Shown piece by piece: positions 41,887 through 49,479 of a stretch of DNA of 64,000 bases. The translations under genes and the position numbers were made by a program. Origin of the DNA: Candidatus Hydrothermarchaeum profundi (GTDB taxonomy: Archaea > Hydrothermarchaeota > Hydrothermarchaeia > Hydrothermarchaeales > Hydrothermarchaeaceae); contig MTMF02000009.1 in assembly GCA_002011125.2 (NCBI GenBank), forward strand, positions 148,332-212,331, given 5' to 3'. Position 1 is the stretch's first letter. The number at the start of each line of letters is the position of its first letter. Below the pieces are notes generated by a model. The model saw only the letters and a list, made by a program, of their open reading frames with translations. It was not told where the DNA came from and did no database searches.

Positions 41887-41904
41887 GCGCATTTGCGCTT
41901 AAGC
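41881..41904. terminator. perfect palindrome shared by two stop codons
   Basis: GCTTAAGCGC at 41,881-41,890, four-base loop ATTT, then GCGCTTAAGC at 41,895-41,904. The asd stop (TAA 41,884-41,886) and the ferredoxin stop (41,899-41,901 on the minus strand) both lie in the arms, and both proteins end with the codons GCT TAA. A stable 10-bp hairpin on either transcript. It looks like a two-way end signal; T runs are absent next to it. Confidence 0.6.
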
Positions 41905-42084
41905 ACATGAATCATGGGTGATAGCCCCATTCGGGCAGGTTTCAACGCAGGAACAGCACTCGACGCACTCATCGACATTCACAGGGTTGGACTTCCCATC
42001 TATAAGTTCAAAGACCGCAGATGGGCATACATCTACGCAATCACCACATCCTTCACATTTTTCACTATCTACTTCTATCAACAT
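41899..42084 (-). CDS. 2[4Fe-4S] ferredoxin
   Basis: 61 residues with CEGCGDCVDVCP and CVECCSCVETCP, both full cluster motifs. The extra Cys in CVECCSC and the terminal SCA are minor oddities. A soluble low-potential electron carrier, suited to Por and other ferredoxin-linked enzymes. Behind AGGAGGTCC. Converges with asd. Confidence 0.95.
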   Translation of the reverse strand: MLIEVDSEKCEGCGDCVDVCPSAVFELIDGKSNPVNVDECVECCSCVETCPNGAITHDSCA

Positions 42085-42220
42085 AGCAGGACCTCCTACT
42101 TTTGACTTGGCTACAGTTTTTTAAAACTTTATTTAAATTTTTCGGTGGTCTGGTATTCTATCTCCCTGTGCGAATATCCCTAGTTCGTCAACTTTTAAAG
42201 GAATTATATTTGAAAAATCC

Positions 42221-44470
42221 CTATTTCCTTCCAAGTAGGGGTAGTAATTCTTTAATCTCTACTTTTTTCCTCACCATAATGACTGTTTTATTTGTTCTCT
42301 TTATGAATCTTTCAGGGAAAGCCCCCTTCACAAAATTTTTAATAAACGGCTGATTCGATGCACCTATTATAATGAGGTCATACTCCTTAGCCCTCTCTAC
42401 CAGGGCCCTAATCTTATTTTTTGTAAATTCAACTATAATATCCTCTTCGATTCCTTGAGATTGTTTGAGTTTCTCCAAATTTGCATATATTTTGTTTTTA
42501 TCCGCATCAATGCTAGCGACATGGAGATAGCAGACTGTTGAATTAAGAGTTTTGCACAAGTCTTTTGCAATTCTATTAGCGGTATATATGTGAGGGCCGC
42601 CAGCCGTGGGTACTAGTATCCTCTTGATATTGCTAACTTTAAAGCCTTGTTCAAACCTTACTACCGCGACATCACATGGAGCTTTGAAAAGAAGTTGATC
42701 AATCGTGCTCCCTAAGATATAATCCCTCTTGTAAGTTCTTCCCCTGAAACCAATTATAAGCATGTCTGGTTTTTCTTCCTCTATCGTGTTTAGTATTGCA
42801 TCTGGGATATTATGAGAAATCTTCAATACCTTATTCACAGGTATTTCCTCTGGTACCTTTAGTTTTTTTAACAGCTCCCGCCTCTTTTCAACGTATTTTT
42901 CTCCAGCAGATAGAGGCGTCTGCGCAGGTAATTTCATTATTGAAAGAATTACTATCTCTCCGTCTTTTGCTTTTGCTATTGTGCTCGCTAGAGATACTAG
43001 GTTTTCTGCAGTAGCAGGATTAGCCACAGAGACCATGATCTTATAGTGCTTTTCTTCTAGTGCTTTTTCCTGGAAAACTGTCTTGAACTCTTCTCCAAGT
43101 TTCTCTTTCCTTTTTTCCTTCGAATAAGAAACATAAACTATTGAACCGAGGGCTAGCCAGCCGATGCAAGCTGAAAGCGCTAGCATTCCATGCTCTAATT
43201 CTTTAATTAAAAAATAAGCGATTAGAACTTGAAGTATTATTGCAGTTAAAGGAACATACGGTACTAACGGCACTTTAAATACCCTTTTTACATTTGGTGC
43301 CTTATATCTGAGCATTATTAATGCCATATTGACCTGTATGAACAGCAATATGAACATTATATCGGTAGAGGCGGCAATCGCCTCTATAGGGAGAGCGAGA
43401 GCCATGAAAGCTATTATGATATATGTGAAGAAAATAGAGTAGTAGGGAGTCTTGTTGGTCTCATGAAGCTTACTCAGCCTTTTATCAAGCAGACCATCTC
43501 TTGCTAATGCAAAGCTTACCCTAGAGGAGGAGTATATAGTGGCATTCATTGCACTAGCAGTAGAAACAAGACCTGCGAATAAAAGGATAGCTGTTCCAAA
43601 AGGCATTATCTGATTTGCGGTTCTTATTAAACCGAGTTCAGCCAACCCCCCTAAGTACTCCCACGTTGGCATGCTTGTTACTACTGAACCTAAAACAGAA
43701 AAAGCCACAAGAATGTATATTACCACCGCTACCCATAGGGAGACAAAAATAGCCCGAGGGATATTCCTATTAGGATTCTTAGCTTCTTCACCACTTTGTA
43801 CAATAATCTCATACCCTTCAAAAGCTATATATGTTAGCCCCATTGCTGCTAAGACTCCTGTGATTCCCGTGGGGAAAAAGGAGGGATCCTCAAATGCCCC
43901 TACCCAATTAGGTCTAGAAATAGTCCTATATACACCAAACGCTATGAATAGCAGTAGGATGGAAACTTTAGAAAGAGTTATAAAAGACCCTACTCTCGCT
44001 GTCTCTTTTACTCCTTTATAATTAATGTAGATTAAGATAGAAATCGCAACAAACGTCGAAAATTTCACTAAAATTATTCTCGGAATAGGTACAATCCCTA
44101 CGAAAATCTCAGCGAAAAATGCTCCGAATGTTACAGCATATAGTGCACAGGCAACTGAGTGAGCAAACCAATCAACCCACCCTGCAAGAAAGCTATAAGA
44201 ATGGCCAAACGCCTCTCTTATCCACACATAGCCCCCACCTGCTCCGGGTATTGCCGAGGATAGCTCCGCATATGCTGACGCCGTTATGGTAGCGATTATT
44301 CCATTGAAGAAAAAAGCAAGAATCAAGGCAGGCCCAGCCAATCCGGCTGCTATGCCTGTTAAAGCAAAGACTCCAGCGCCAATCATCCCAGCGATTCCGA
44401 TCATTGTTATATCCAAAAGGCCGAGTTCCCTGCTTAGCTTTACTTTGACTTCTTGGTCAGAATCCTGCAT
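42221..44470 (-). CDS. APC-type amino acid permease fused to two UspA domains
   Basis: 749 residues. N-terminal 12-TM APC permease: LGLLDITMIGIAGMIGAGVFALTG (first helix with GAGVF), GPALILAFFFNGI, YAELSSAIPGAGGGYVW. From about 465 two universal-stress domains: YKIMVSVANPATAENLV...GFRGRTYKRDYILGST, and IKRILVPTAGGPHIYT...IIGASNQPFIKNFVKG. The first has G-x2-G-x9-G(S) of ATP binders. USP domains probably sense nucleotide or stress and gate the permease. Substrate unknown. Confidence 0.9.
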   Translation of the reverse strand: MQDSDQEVKVKLSRELGLLDITMIGIAGMIGAGVFALTGIAAGLAGPALILAFFFNGIIATITASAYAELSSAIPGAGGGYVWIREAFGHSYSFLAGWVDWFAHSVACALYAVTFGAFFAEIFVGIVPIPRIILVKFSTFVAISILIYINYKGVKETARVGSFITLSKVSILLLFIAFGVYRTISRPNWVGAFEDPSFFPTGITGVLAAMGLTYIAFEGYEIIVQSGEEAKNPNRNIPRAIFVSLWVAVVIYILVAFSVLGSVVTSMPTWEYLGGLAELGLIRTANQIMPFGTAILLFAGLVSTASAMNATIYSSSRVSFALARDGLLDKRLSKLHETNKTPYYSIFFTYIIIAFMALALPIEAIAASTDIMFILLFIQVNMALIMLRYKAPNVKRVFKVPLVPYVPLTAIILQVLIAYFLIKELEHGMLALSACIGWLALGSIVYVSYSKEKRKEKLGEEFKTVFQEKALEEKHYKIMVSVANPATAENLVSLASTIAKAKDGEIVILSIMKLPAQTPLSAGEKYVEKRRELLKKLKVPEEIPVNKVLKISHNIPDAILNTIEEEKPDMLIIGFRGRTYKRDYILGSTIDQLLFKAPCDVAVVRFEQGFKVSNIKRILVPTAGGPHIYTANRIAKDLCKTLNSTVCYLHVASIDADKNKIYANLEKLKQSQGIEEDIIVEFTKNKIRALVERAKEYDLIIIGASNQPFIKNFVKGAFPERFIKRTNKTVIMVRKKVEIKELLPLLGRK

Positions 44471-44766
44471 AATTAAGCGTTCATCACCATATATTTAGAA
44501 CTTTCCATAGTAACCATTGACTCGGTGCTTAAGCTATAACCTCTCTGATAATAAGTTAACAAAAATTTTCAACAATAATTTAGCGAATAGCAAATGTATA
44601 TATCGATCTTTTTGAATTTAATTTTAAAATATCTCAGGAAATATAAGACATTGTTGTATTTTTATACAATAAATTCGGCATATTAGTGTTATTTAGTTTT
44701 AACTTTTGTTTATTATTTGAATTTTAATCCAAAAAATATATATATCAGTAATTTATTTAAATTTAA
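44471..44766. promoter_or_regulatory. AT-rich intergenic promoter region
   Basis: No gene seen. Very AT-rich, with TATA-like runs such as AAAAAATATATATATC at 44,731-44,746, which lies about 25 bases before the structured RNA candidate, and others that may serve the divergent permease gene. Confidence 0.5.
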
Positions 44767-44847
44767 GTAGATGGCAAGGTAGGAGCGGTTTTCACCTCCT
44801 CCAAAACCCCCCTCATTTCTCCTACCCTTGCCAATACTCTTTTTTTA
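44767..44847 (+). ncRNA. candidate small structured RNA with anti-SD-like loop
   Basis: Outer stem: GGCAAGGTAGGAG at 44,773-44,785 pairs with CTCCTACCCTTGCC at 44,819-44,832 (one bulged C). Inner stem: GGTTTT 44,787-44,792 with AAAACC 44,803-44,808, leaving the ten-base loop CACCTCCTCC (44,793-44,802). The loop shares CACCTCCT with the 3' end of archaeal 16S rRNA. A TATA-like box lies upstream and a T run (44,840-44,846) follows, so it looks like a free-standing transcription unit. On the other strand the same DNA reads a strong SD and a ten-codon frame (MKTAPTLPST), so the strand must be tested. Confidence 0.5.
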
Positions 44848-45010
44848 TTAAATCTTGTATAAAAATAGAACGTTTATTTTAATCCAGCAAAAAGCTACCA
44901 AAGGTAAGAAGGTTTATATACGAGAGAAGCAAAGCGTTGTGCGGTATATATTGATTAGGCTTCTTTTCTGAAGTTTAAGCATTATATAACTAGAATATAT
45001 AGGTGAAATA

Positions 45011-45169
45011 ATGGTATATGGAAATAGTAGTTTCGGCAGTCCTAGAGAGATGCATAAAATTACTTGCTCTGACTGTGGCCAGGAAGCCGAAGTTCCTTTC
45101 AAGCCCGACGGTACAAGACCTGTCTATTGTAGGGACTGTTACACGAAGCGTAGGCCAAAGAGATATTAG
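45011..45169 (+). CDS. CxxC...CxxC zinc-ribbon microprotein
   Basis: 52 residues: basic/Gly-Ser lead, MHKITCSDCGQEAEVPFKP, then RPVYCRDCYTKRRPKRY. This is the CxxC-x17-CxxC small protein type often found in archaea and in Patescibacteria. Probably binds zinc and RNA. AGGTGAAATA precedes the ATG. Own promoter (TATATA upstream). No neighbours on the strand within reach. The 214 bases after it show no gene. Confidence 0.8.
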   Translation: MVYGNSSFGSPREMHKITCSDCGQEAEVPFKPDGTRPVYCRDCYTKRRPKRY

Positions 45170-45383
45170 AGGACGTATAGATAATCTCTGCTAATAAATT
45201 AGCGGAAGAATCTTATATCCTTTTTTTAATTTTTTTTCTCTATTTTTTACTAAATACCTCTAACGATCTTTAACAGATTAGCTTAGATACCCCGAGGAGA
45301 AGTTCGAGGAAAAGTCTGAGTAATTTCTCTTGCCGGAATCTTGCATTAGAAATTCTAGAAAATTAGAATAGAGGCTTTAATTT

Positions 45384-48335
45384 TTAATCACAAAGTTTAT
45401 CGATTGCTATGTAATCGGTGTAAACTTCAATTTCTCCCTCACAACATGCCTCGATGTGTACTTTCCCGGAGAAATATGGATTATCCCTGTCTTCATATCT
45501 TATAACTTCGTTTCCATTGATGAAGACTGCTATATTATTTTTGTTAGCTATTAGCTGAAGTGTATGCCATCCTTCACCAATCCTTGTATCTCTGGATACT
45601 AGACTCGGATGTCTTAGCTCGTTTCCAACTTTTATTGTCTTAGAAAGAGAGATATGCTCTTTCTGTAGATTAACAAAGTATCTACCATTCTCATTTTCCC
45701 TAAAGCCCAGATGTATGCTCCCTTTCGAGATATTAAACTTCAGCTTGATTGAAAAATCGCTGAAAATCTTGTGTAACTCGATGAATGCGTGTCCTCTACC
45801 AATAGCTATACCATCTTCTATTCCCCAGCCTCTTTCAACCCTCCAACTCCTAAATGTGGTGAAGTTATCCTCAAAGAGCATTCCACAGGTCTTCAGGTAG
45901 TATACGCATCCTATATCCTTATCCCACATATCAGTCGTCTTCGAGTCTCCATCATCGCAACATCCTTGGAAGAACTCTTCAACATATTTGCACTCTCCTC
46001 TTATACATGTAAAGAAGCCACATTCCTTTCTCCCAGAGCATCCCTCAACCTCTCCGTTAATAAACTCATACTCGCATCTTCTCGAGGTAAAATTATAAGA
46101 GTCCTTGGTGCACGGATTAAAATCATCGCAATTTATCTTATGAAATCTGCCATACTTATAGTATTTCTTTAAAAATTCGCTGAAATTCGCATCAAAGACT
46201 AGTGGTGGCTCAGTTGGCAGATGCTGTTCACCTCTCCATGGATAGAAGAAGTATCCTTTCACTTTCCCTAACGTTTCTTCAAAAAGAATACTCCATGCTT
46301 GCTCTATAACTTCTTCAACTGCTCTGCCCTTTTTAACTTCTTCAGCTAAAAATTGCTCAGGGATTCCCACTTCCGAGCCGAGAATTATACCTTTGGTTTT
46401 ATCTCTTTGATTCAGGATTTCAAGAAAGCTTAAAAAGTTTCTCACAAACCACCGGTAGTCCTCGTAACTTTTGGAAAATTCCGCATGCTTCGGATCAAAA
46501 AAGTAGGTGTTGTCGAAAATATCTGCCGAGACATAGTCATAGCCACTGAAATTCCAGAAGCTAAGATCACCTTCTGGTCCAATACCATACTTAATCCATG
46601 CGATCTCGCCTTTAGGATGAAGCACTTCTCCACGATAAACTTCTCTTATCTTTGGCAAAATCTCTCTTGCCCATTTTTTACTATGGTTCCAGTCAACAAA
46701 TAGATTCATTTCACACCATGGCGAAAACATATCTACTTTTTCTTCCTCAGCAAACTTCGCCGCTCTTATCACAAATTTCGTTGCTTCTTCGAGAAATTCC
46801 TCCTGATTATCAAATGGACCATGCTCGCCTTCTACTCCATGTGTGTTAAACTCTGGTGACTTGCCTTCTATCCAGTACTCTGGGTAGATCTGTAGTAAGA
46901 CTTTAAGTCCTGCTGCTTTGGCTTCTCTTATCCTAGCCCTAACGTCTTCTAACCTCGATCCTCTCCATTCGACCTTTTCTTCTGGCAGGATTTCCCCAGT
47001 ATCCCAATCAATTTCTATCCAGTACATTATGGCAACCCAGTTGGCTCCAATGTTCTTTGCAATTTTTATTCCTTCTTTATCGTGAGGATGAATAACAACT
47101 CCCCTTACCTCTGGTAGAGTAACTGTGTAATAGCTTTTGATAACATTCATAGGGCCATCGCCCTGTCTCCCTGCTATGATTCTATCCATATATCTATGCC
47201 CATCCCTCTCCCTTTCAATCTCAAATTGGGTTATAATATCCCCTGGCACCCATGACCAAAACGAGTATCCATCAACCTTTCCATAACTTTCCTCAAAAAT
47301 GATATTATATAGCTTCATTTTTGCTTTTTCCATTTCCTGCTCAGAGAGATTCCCATGACCCCAGAATTCTGTTCCTTTTTTTAACATTTCTTGGTTTGAT
47401 TCAGGCGGCATAATTTCAGGCCCAAAGATTATTCCCTCTGCCTGATATCTCTCTTTAAAATAGGTTGAGATGCTGAGAAGCCATCTAATTAGCTTTCTAA
47501 AATCTTGATAAGTCCTAACTCCCCCACTAAGAGGGCTACCTGTCGTAAAGACATCCGTAGACACATAGTCATAACCAGAGAAATTAAATCCACTAAAGTT
47601 ATAGGCAGACTTTGCGTCGAGAAAGTTGAGCTGGGCTGTCTCGGGGTTTAAATCTATCTTTTGCACCAACTTACCGGAGTATCTCTTCCTAACCTCTGAA
47701 ATTAGAGAATTAGCCCAATCAAAGGCGCTTATATCTTTAAAAACCAAATAAAGCTGTCCCGCAGAAATAGGAGTGAAGATTTCAACATCTTCCTGCTCAC
47801 ATTTCTCCGCCCAGGCTAATATAACTGGCTTTAAATTCTTTTTGACATTCTCTTGCGCATCCCTAGAAAGCCCTCTGAATTCCTGAGGATTCAATTCAAA
47901 TAAAAATGCGCCTTCCCTCTCTCCAGGGTACATTTTTTCTAAAGGTGTTCTAATTACAAACCAAACCTTTAATCCCCTCTCATGAGCCTTTCTTATCAGA
48001 GCCAATGCCTCAGATGAGTCTATCCCATATCTCGCAATATTCCCATCGGTATCGAGGAATATTTCTTGCGTAATAACTACGTAGTTTGCCCCAGCCTTGC
48101 GTGCCTTATCTATTGTTTCTACTTCCAGAGGGTTGAGTGCTAACGCTCTTATTTTGATTTCCTCATTCGGCTTTATTTCTTCGGTGCTCCCTATCTCTTC
48201 TCTAATACCCTCTACGCTCTCTATTTCTTGAATTTCTATGGGTCGTTCTTTTAAAGTAGGCTGCTCTTTCAGAAATATTCCAACCGAAAAGATTGTAATG
48301 AGAACTATGAAAATTAACAACTTCTTTTTCAACAT
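45384..48335 (-). CDS. large secreted protein: duplicated TIM-barrel-like glycosidase-type domain plus LamG-like domain
   Basis: 983 residues. N-terminal signal or anchor (LLIFIVLITIFSVGIFL). Two homologous halves (about 62-385 and 405-745): RALALNPLEVETIDKARKAGANYVVI against RGVVIHPHDKEGIKIAKNIGANWVAI; SGYDYVSTDVF against SGYDYVSADIF; GIIFGPEIMPPE against GIILGSEVGIPE; YGKVDGYSFWSW against LGKVKGYFFYPW. Then a Cys-rich segment (about 755-830) and a concanavalin/LamG or DUF1080-like domain (about 835-983). Acidic residues at the strand ends fit glycosidases of the GH-A type, but the substrate is unknown. Outside the cell or membrane-anchored. Confidence 0.65.
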   Translation of the reverse strand: MLKKKLLIFIVLITIFSVGIFLKEQPTLKERPIEIQEIESVEGIREEIGSTEEIKPNEEIKIRALALNPLEVETIDKARKAGANYVVITQEIFLDTDGNIARYGIDSSEALALIRKAHERGLKVWFVIRTPLEKMYPGEREGAFLFELNPQEFRGLSRDAQENVKKNLKPVILAWAEKCEQEDVEIFTPISAGQLYLVFKDISAFDWANSLISEVRKRYSGKLVQKIDLNPETAQLNFLDAKSAYNFSGFNFSGYDYVSTDVFTTGSPLSGGVRTYQDFRKLIRWLLSISTYFKERYQAEGIIFGPEIMPPESNQEMLKKGTEFWGHGNLSEQEMEKAKMKLYNIIFEESYGKVDGYSFWSWVPGDIITQFEIERERDGHRYMDRIIAGRQGDGPMNVIKSYYTVTLPEVRGVVIHPHDKEGIKIAKNIGANWVAIMYWIEIDWDTGEILPEEKVEWRGSRLEDVRARIREAKAAGLKVLLQIYPEYWIEGKSPEFNTHGVEGEHGPFDNQEEFLEEATKFVIRAAKFAEEEKVDMFSPWCEMNLFVDWNHSKKWAREILPKIREVYRGEVLHPKGEIAWIKYGIGPEGDLSFWNFSGYDYVSADIFDNTYFFDPKHAEFSKSYEDYRWFVRNFLSFLEILNQRDKTKGIILGSEVGIPEQFLAEEVKKGRAVEEVIEQAWSILFEETLGKVKGYFFYPWRGEQHLPTEPPLVFDANFSEFLKKYYKYGRFHKINCDDFNPCTKDSYNFTSRRCEYEFINGEVEGCSGRKECGFFTCIRGECKYVEEFFQGCCDDGDSKTTDMWDKDIGCVYYLKTCGMLFEDNFTTFRSWRVERGWGIEDGIAIGRGHAFIELHKIFSDFSIKLKFNISKGSIHLGFRENENGRYFVNLQKEHISLSKTIKVGNELRHPSLVSRDTRIGEGWHTLQLIANKNNIAVFINGNEVIRYEDRDNPYFSGKVHIEACCEGEIEVYTDYIAIDKLCD

Positions 48336-48711
48336 AATATCTTATATAGCTAATAAAATTAAAATTCTTCTCTTATCCCTTTTGGATATTCTTTCTCCTT
48401 TCAAATGCGGTGAAGTTATCCTCAAACTTATTTTCTTATCACATGGGTTTAGTACTCCGCTTAATAATCTCTACTGGTTTTCACCACTTTTTCCACCTTT
48501 CCTAGGCTTCCACCCATACCGGAGATCCTCTATAAAATCTCTAATAAGACACTTATTCTCAGAGTCTACGTTGCTTTTGTCTAAAAGAGTAAATTCGTAT
48601 TGAAGCCTTTTATCGAAATTGTGTATGTCACGCCCCTCTTTTACCGTTCGTTTAGCTATGGAGACATCTACTATAAATAAGTTTTTTGGGGATTTGACCC
48701 TTTGTATTATA
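48336..48711. other. intergenic region with a short copy of the LamG-like coding sequence
   Basis: No intact gene. On the minus strand at about 48,400-48,427 the DNA reads KFEDNFTAF, matching LFEDNFTTF of the adjacent large gene almost base for base over 24 bases (TTTGAGGATAACTTCACC then G/A CATTT). Stops interrupt the surrounding frame. It may be the rest of a deleted paralogue. The remaining sequence up to tRNA-Thr shows nothing recognisable. Confidence 0.4.
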
Positions 48712-48785
48712 AGCCCCCGGGGGGATTTGAACCCCCGACCGCCTGATTACAAGTCAGGCGCTCTGGCCAACTGAGCTACGGAGGC
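48712..48785 (-). tRNA. tRNA-Thr (anticodon TGT)
   Basis: Minus strand: acceptor GCCTCCG pairs with CGGGGGC (one G-U), D arm GCTC...GAGC, anticodon arm CCTGA-CTTGTAA-TCAGG giving TGT, T arm GGGGG-TTCAAAT-CCCCC, position 73 U. CCA not encoded, no intron. A long GC stem suits a thermophile. No integrase lies beside it. Confidence 0.95.
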
Positions 48786-48823
48786 GTCAGAATTTAAATA
48801 CATGGTTAACGAAAAAAGTATTT

Positions 48824-49447
48824 ATGATTTGCGGGATAGACGAAGCGGGTAGAGGTCCGGTGCTTGGAGACTTAGTTATCGCTGGAGTCGCATGTAACGA
48901 AGAAAACGAGGAGTATATGCGTGGTATTGGAGTACAAGACTCTAAAAAAGTTAGCTCTAGAGTTAGGGAGAGACTCTACAAAGTCATAACGTCAAAATTC
49001 GAATATTGTCTCATAAAAATTACGCCCCAAGAACTTGACAGGTCAAATATAAACCTCCTTGAGGCAATGAAATTCGCTGAGGTAATAAATACTCTAATGC
49101 CTAATGTGGCTTATGTTGATTGCGCAGATGTAGCTCCTAGTAATTTTTTTAAAAACCTGTCAAAATATCTCTTCCACAGCTGTAGCCTTGTAATCGAGCA
49201 TAAGGCGGATGAAAAGTACCCTGTAGTTTCTGCTGCCAGTATAGTGGCAAAAGTAGAGAGGGATAGAATTATCGAAAAGTTAAAAGAAGAATATGGAGAT
49301 ATCGGCAGTGGTTATCCTTCCGATCCCAAGACTGTAGCATTTCTTGAGAGGTGGTTAAAAGAGTATGGTACACCACCACCCTTTGCTAGGAAAAAGTGGC
49401 GGACGCTTAGTAAGCTATCAAACTCAAGTCTTTTAGATTTTCTATAA
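48824..49447 (+). CDS. rnhB: ribonuclease HII
   Basis: 207 residues: ICGIDEAGRGPVLGDLVIAG has the first Asp/Glu, KKVSSRVRERLY, YVDCADVAP, and HKADEKYPVVSAASIVAKVERD the last Asp. Cleaves RNA in RNA-DNA hybrids (primers, misincorporated ribonucleotides). TATA-like AATTTAAATA lies about 30 bases before the ATG and there is no SD, so leaderless. Confidence 0.96.
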   Translation: MICGIDEAGRGPVLGDLVIAGVACNEENEEYMRGIGVQDSKKVSSRVRERLYKVITSKFEYCLIKITPQELDRSNINLLEAMKFAEVINTLMPNVAYVDCADVAPSNFFKNLSKYLFHSCSLVIEHKADEKYPVVSAASIVAKVERDRIIEKLKEEYGDIGSGYPSDPKTVAFLERWLKEYGTPPPFARKKWRTLSKLSNSSLLDFL

Positions 49448-49479
49448 ACAATTTTATTAGGCAAATCATATTTCCATAT

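Noticed and set aside
48238-48603. Plus-strand 121-codon open frame
   Set aside because: Starts antisense inside the large secreted protein gene; the part beyond it is the remnant repeat region and has no SD.
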